From NCBI GenBank assembly GCA_021018815.1, contig JAITYX010000030.1:883001-947000 (forward strand): DNA of 64,000 nt. Direction: 5' to 3'. The notes below the pieces were generated by a model. That model was not told where the DNA came from. It searched no databases and worked only from the letters and a program-made list of their open reading frames with translations. This DNA comes from Talinum fruticosum. Its lineage: Eukaryota; Streptophyta; Magnoliopsida; Caryophyllales; Talinaceae. Shown piece by piece: positions 60,520 through 64,000 of this stretch; position 1 is the first letter of the stretch, and each line of letters begins with the position of its first letter. The position numbers and the translations under genes are program-made.

Positions 60520-62029
60520 CTAACAAGCTAATTTTTCATCATGTTTATGCTCTATTTCATCCTTGAAATTATCTTCAGGGGTACCCAAAGAGGCGCGTAA
60601 CTGAGCCTTGCCAGCTTCTTCAACCCAGTTGATTCTTGCTATAAACACCAGCAGCAAAACCAGGCAGGTGATTGCCCCTCCCAAGAACCCCAAGAACATC
60701 CCCCCAACCCCATATTTGCTTTGAATGCCAATACCACCCCTACCGGCAATGCCAGGAAGTAAAACCCGCCAAGGCTTGCGTACATTCCGAGCCTTGGCCT
60801 CGCAGTTCCCCTGACAATCCCCCTGAGACTGTGAGTGGGAAGTTTGCGAGTTCAATTAAGGCCATTAGGACCATCATCTTCTTGACTCCTTTGATCACCT
60901 CCTTGTCATGGCTGAATAGGGTGCCCCACCAACCTCGGGCCCCCAACATGGCCAGCGCCCCCACACAACCCAAGATGGCTGCTGTTCCAAGTGACACATA
61001 GGCTGACAGGTGAGCAGCTCGTGCTTGGTTTGCCCCCAGCTCGTTGGACACTCGTGTGGAGGCACATACAGAGAGGGAGAGCATGACAGAGAAGAGAAGG
61101 TAGTCGAAGTTGAGCACGATGGCTAACACACCTACGGCTTGCTTAGCATTGGGGAGGTGCCCCGTGAGGAGGACTAGGATCTCATAGCACCACCATTCGA
61201 GGCACGTAGTGAGGCAGCAGGGCCCACACAGTCTTAGCATTGCTCCCCACTCCTTGATCCCCTGGTCCCACCACCCGCCTTCCTTCCAAGTCCCTCCCTT
61301 CCTCATCTCCATTATCACCACGTAGATAGCGAGCGATGTTGTTACGATGAGATCGCTTGCCCAAACCGCCATGGCGACCCCTTGAATGCCTTTGGCTCTT
61401 GAGAGGAAAATGTTGATGGGTATATGAAGAGCGGCCGCAAGAGCAGAGCTCAGCATGATGGGGATCGTTATGCCTTGGGCACTGAGGTAAGCTTTGAGGG
61501 GGCAGAGGAAAGAAGTTATCATCAAATCAGGGAGGAGATATAATAGATAGCTTTTAGCCATGTCTATCATGTCCTGTGGCTGCCCAAAATGGACAAGAAT
61601 CTTGTCAATATTGAGCCACAAGAAAGATATGGGCACGGTAACAAGTAGGAGTACAAGGGTTGCCATGAGAAGGGTCTTGTGCAGAAGCTTGAAGTTCTTA
61701 GCCCCAAAAGCCTGGCCACAAATAGGCTCCATTGCCCCACACAAACCTGTCAGGACCGAGAACCCTGTGACATTAGCAAAGGTGAACCCAAGCGTTCCTC
61801 CGGCCAATTGCAGCTCACCAAGTCGCCCAAGGAACGAAGTCGTAATGGCCAACTTGGCAAACCACGTCAGGTTCATCGCCATTAGTGGGACCGCTATGCC
61901 TCGTTGCTTCCGTAGCTCGGAAGCAAAGTTTTGAAGGATGTCTACAGGCCATAATGGCAGCGCTGATGGAGGAGGCGACTCTTCCTCGGGCTCCATCCCC
62001 GGCAGAGATGGTGGTTTGGTTGTAGACAT
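60520..62029 (-). CDS. DTX56: MATE transporter, DTX56/RHC1-type, frame broken by two single-base gaps
   Basis: Intronless, about 503 codons once two missing bases are allowed. MATE proteins are 12-helix antiporters that export organic substrates. Arabidopsis DTX56 (RHC1) takes part in CO2/bicarbonate-triggered stomatal closure. The N-terminal half contains the plant MATE signature AMEPICGQAFGAKN. MNLTWFAKLAITTSFLGRLG and FANVTGFSVLTGLCG match the DTX56 type as I remember it. The uninterrupted frame from 62029 covers about 400 family residues, then leaves frame at the C run 60819-60823, where adding one base restores GGIVRGTARPRLGMYASLGG. A second break at C run 60710-60715 restores GGMFLGFLGGAITCLVLLLV and the tail IARINWVEEAGKAQ, ending at 60520. 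Without correction the protein would lack its last helices. The ATG at 62029 is the first in frame and fits family length. Confidence 0.88.
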
Positions 62030-62248
62030 GATTGAGCAGTATGGGATGATACAACAAGGTTGACAAAAAGGTTAGGGGTTGATTGTGATATTGTGGGTAA
62101 TGGGAGTTGATAGTGAGAGTGGGGGAGCTCTCAGATAAGGTTGATTAAGCGTGAGTGCAAAATGTATGGGTTTCGTGAAGGGCTTAGTTTCCTTGCAGGT
62201 AATGGACAAAATAAAGCAAATCAAAAGGTGATGCAAAACAATGGAGAT

Positions 62249-62262
62249 AGCCAAGTATATAT
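62249..62262 (-). promoter_or_regulatory. Possible TATA box of the MATE gene
   Basis: The minus strand reads ACATATATACTTGG about 225 bases upstream of the ATG, within AT-rich promoter DNA. A second candidate (TTATATATCACC) lies near 62300. Confidence 0.35.
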
Positions 62263-62708
62263 GTGTTATAATGCACGAGAGAGATGAATTGAGTGGGTGA
62301 TATATAATGCGTGATGACTACTGATTATTTTATAAAGTATAGTAGGGCATTAAAACCATCTCTCCCTCCCCCTCCCCCTCTTTTTTTTTTGGAATATAAA
62401 TAAATGCTCTTCTTTTAGTCGATTCAAGTAATCTCATAGGATATTTGCAAAAAGCTTTTTAAAGTTGGGTCTTGTTTGTAATGTGTAGAGAATTTAATGC
62501 TAATACTAGGCAACTTCAAACTCACGGACGGTTACCAAGTTTGTCTTCTAAATATTCTGTCAAAGATTCTATGAGTATTAGTTATTTTGGTTTGTAAAAT
62601 ATCTTAGAATTGTTATCAGATATATGAGTTCGACTTGTGCATATGTGCTTTATGTGTGTTTTTATATCGATTGACCGTGTACTCTCATCTTGTTTTGTCG
62701 GTTAGAGG

Positions 62709-63165
62709 CAAGGTTGTTAGAATCGGGATCCTAACTAGAATCGATCGGGGATAGTTAGAATCGGAATCGTAGAATCGGATCGAGTATCGTAAAATTCTAA
62801 TATTTGGTTTGTAATAGAGAAGTTTTTGGATATGAATAAAAATTCTAACTATCATTTATAAAGATTTATAGAAATCTTATTTAACTATAATTTGTCAAAG
62901 ATTTTGTTTCAAAAATATACTATATTGTGATGAATTCTCGAATAAAATTATGTGTCAACAATTCATGAAATTTAATTAGAATCATGGATCGGATTGTAGA
63001 ATCGTAGAATTGTATTGTGATCCTACCACATATTTTTGAACTAAATTATAATCGTAAGATTCTAAAACATTGAAGATTCCAATGAGAGTTGGATCAATAG
63101 AGGGTTTTTGAATCGTACTATCGTAGGATCGTAAGATCCGAATCGGGAGTTTAATAACCATAAGG
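62709..63165. repeat. GAATCGTAGGATCG-rich element with imperfect inverted ends
   Basis: The left end AGGTTGTTAGAATCGGGATCC and the reverse complement of the right end (ATGGTTATTAAACTCCCGATTCGGATC) are loosely related. GAATCGTAGAATCGGATCG-type repeats lie at both sides of an AT-rich core. Probably a decayed MITE. Confidence 0.45.
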
Positions 63166-63169
63166 TGAG

Positions 63170-64000
63170 AGGATCACCGAGAAAGAAGGAGGTTCAACTT
63201 GTTGCTTATTCATCAATTATTAAGGTTCGTATCTTAACAGCCTCGGATTCCCTCATTATTCGAAGAAGGTAGGAACATCATGGTGGATTTGCACTTGTAA
63301 AACATGAATGTAGGAAATAGAAATGAATTAAAACAAACCACTTTTAAACAACAATATTCATCAACAGGAACATAAAGGGGGATAGTCGAGAGATGGAAAA
63401 GTATACCCCACACTAAAACAATCTTAATTTTTATTGAAAACCTAGAGATGCTGGAAACGAGGGAATCAACTTGGGTTATACTCGCAAATCTACTTGAAAT
63501 TAAAGTTATTTATTAATGGATTCTATGCTGTATATCTTATCCCCCACTAAATATATATAACAAGGGAACAAATTGAGGTTTTTGGGTTGATGAGAATATA
63601 TCAGTAATTTTGATTTGAAAACAGACATATTGATCTATATAATCTACCGAAAGTAGCTAGATTATTCACCTATTAAATCCAAAAAAAAAAAATAAAATTC
63701 TTGAGATGAGATGTCATATGGTGTAGTATAGAGATTAGGGAAAATGTTTAATGAAGCACTCACGAGATAATTGTAATAATTTAACTTTAACAAAAGCATC
63801 TACAAATCACATACCGACCTACTTATTTCTGGAATATAAGTTGTACTAATTTCCTTTATTTATCTTAGGTGAAGAATCAGTGAATACGATGATACCCCTT
63901 GTCTAACATAAGTACTAAGTAGTAGGCTCATTGAAGATTTGATCAAAATCTTTCATATCTAGCATTTTTACCGAGAAGTTAATAGGGTTGCAGATTGAAT
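63170..64000. other. AT-rich intergenic region at the right edge
   Basis: No gene or repeat with clear borders is visible. Confidence 0.6.

Overview
The window is a 64 kb piece of a flowering-plant nuclear genome, most probably a eudicot. The evidence is intron-containing genes with GT-AG junctions, plant-only protein families, AT-rich intergenic DNA and many Stowaway/Tourist-type MITEs. I see no bacterial operons, no CRISPR, no rRNA, and no recognisable gag-pol, LTR or viral coding sequence.

Layout. 1-12.0 kb is gene-free and holds MITEs and foldback repeats. 12.25-17.65 kb (+) is a five-exon sterol 4-alpha-methyl oxidase 1 gene (295 aa). 18.58 kb (+) is tRNA-Lys(CUU). 24.68-27.05 kb (+) is a BED-finger protein derived from a hAT transposase (about 789 aa). 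34.97-36.99 kb (+) is a four-exon cornichon homologue (138 aa). 37.89-38.50 kb (-) is a single-exon acidic DUF761-like membrane protein (203 aa). 39.5 kb (-) is tRNA-Ser(GCU). 47.04-49.43 kb (-) is a seven-exon four-ACT-domain protein of the ACR8 type (about 446 aa). 60.52-62.03 kb (-) is an intronless MATE transporter of the DTX56/RHC1 type (about 503 aa). The rest is intergenic DNA with MITEs, microsatellites and a few promoter-like islands that have no gene attached.

Two results matter most. (1) The BED/hAT, ACR8 and MATE genes carry seven frame breaks. Each fits exactly one missing base in or beside a short homopolymer, and each is followed at once by family-typical protein sequence in the new frame. 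This looks like residual long-read consensus error, so ORF-only annotation truncates all three genes. (2) From memory of Arabidopsis locus names, the gene set matches neighbours spread over separate Arabidopsis segments: At1g12380-At1g12390-At1g12420, At4g22753/56-At4g22790 and At4g12090-At4g12110. That suggests one ancestral block that was fractionated in the Arabidopsis lineage.

The genes do not form one pathway. Their roles are sterol C4 demethylation in the ER, ER cargo export, an ACT-domain regulator, a stomatal CO2-signalling-type MATE carrier, a domesticated transposase and an unknown acidic membrane protein. I found no convincing new defence or catalytic system. The most unusual non-coding signals are an orphan E2F/Site-II island at 53.5 kb, a four-copy G-box cluster at 31.6 kb, and a split Stowaway element at 58.3 kb.
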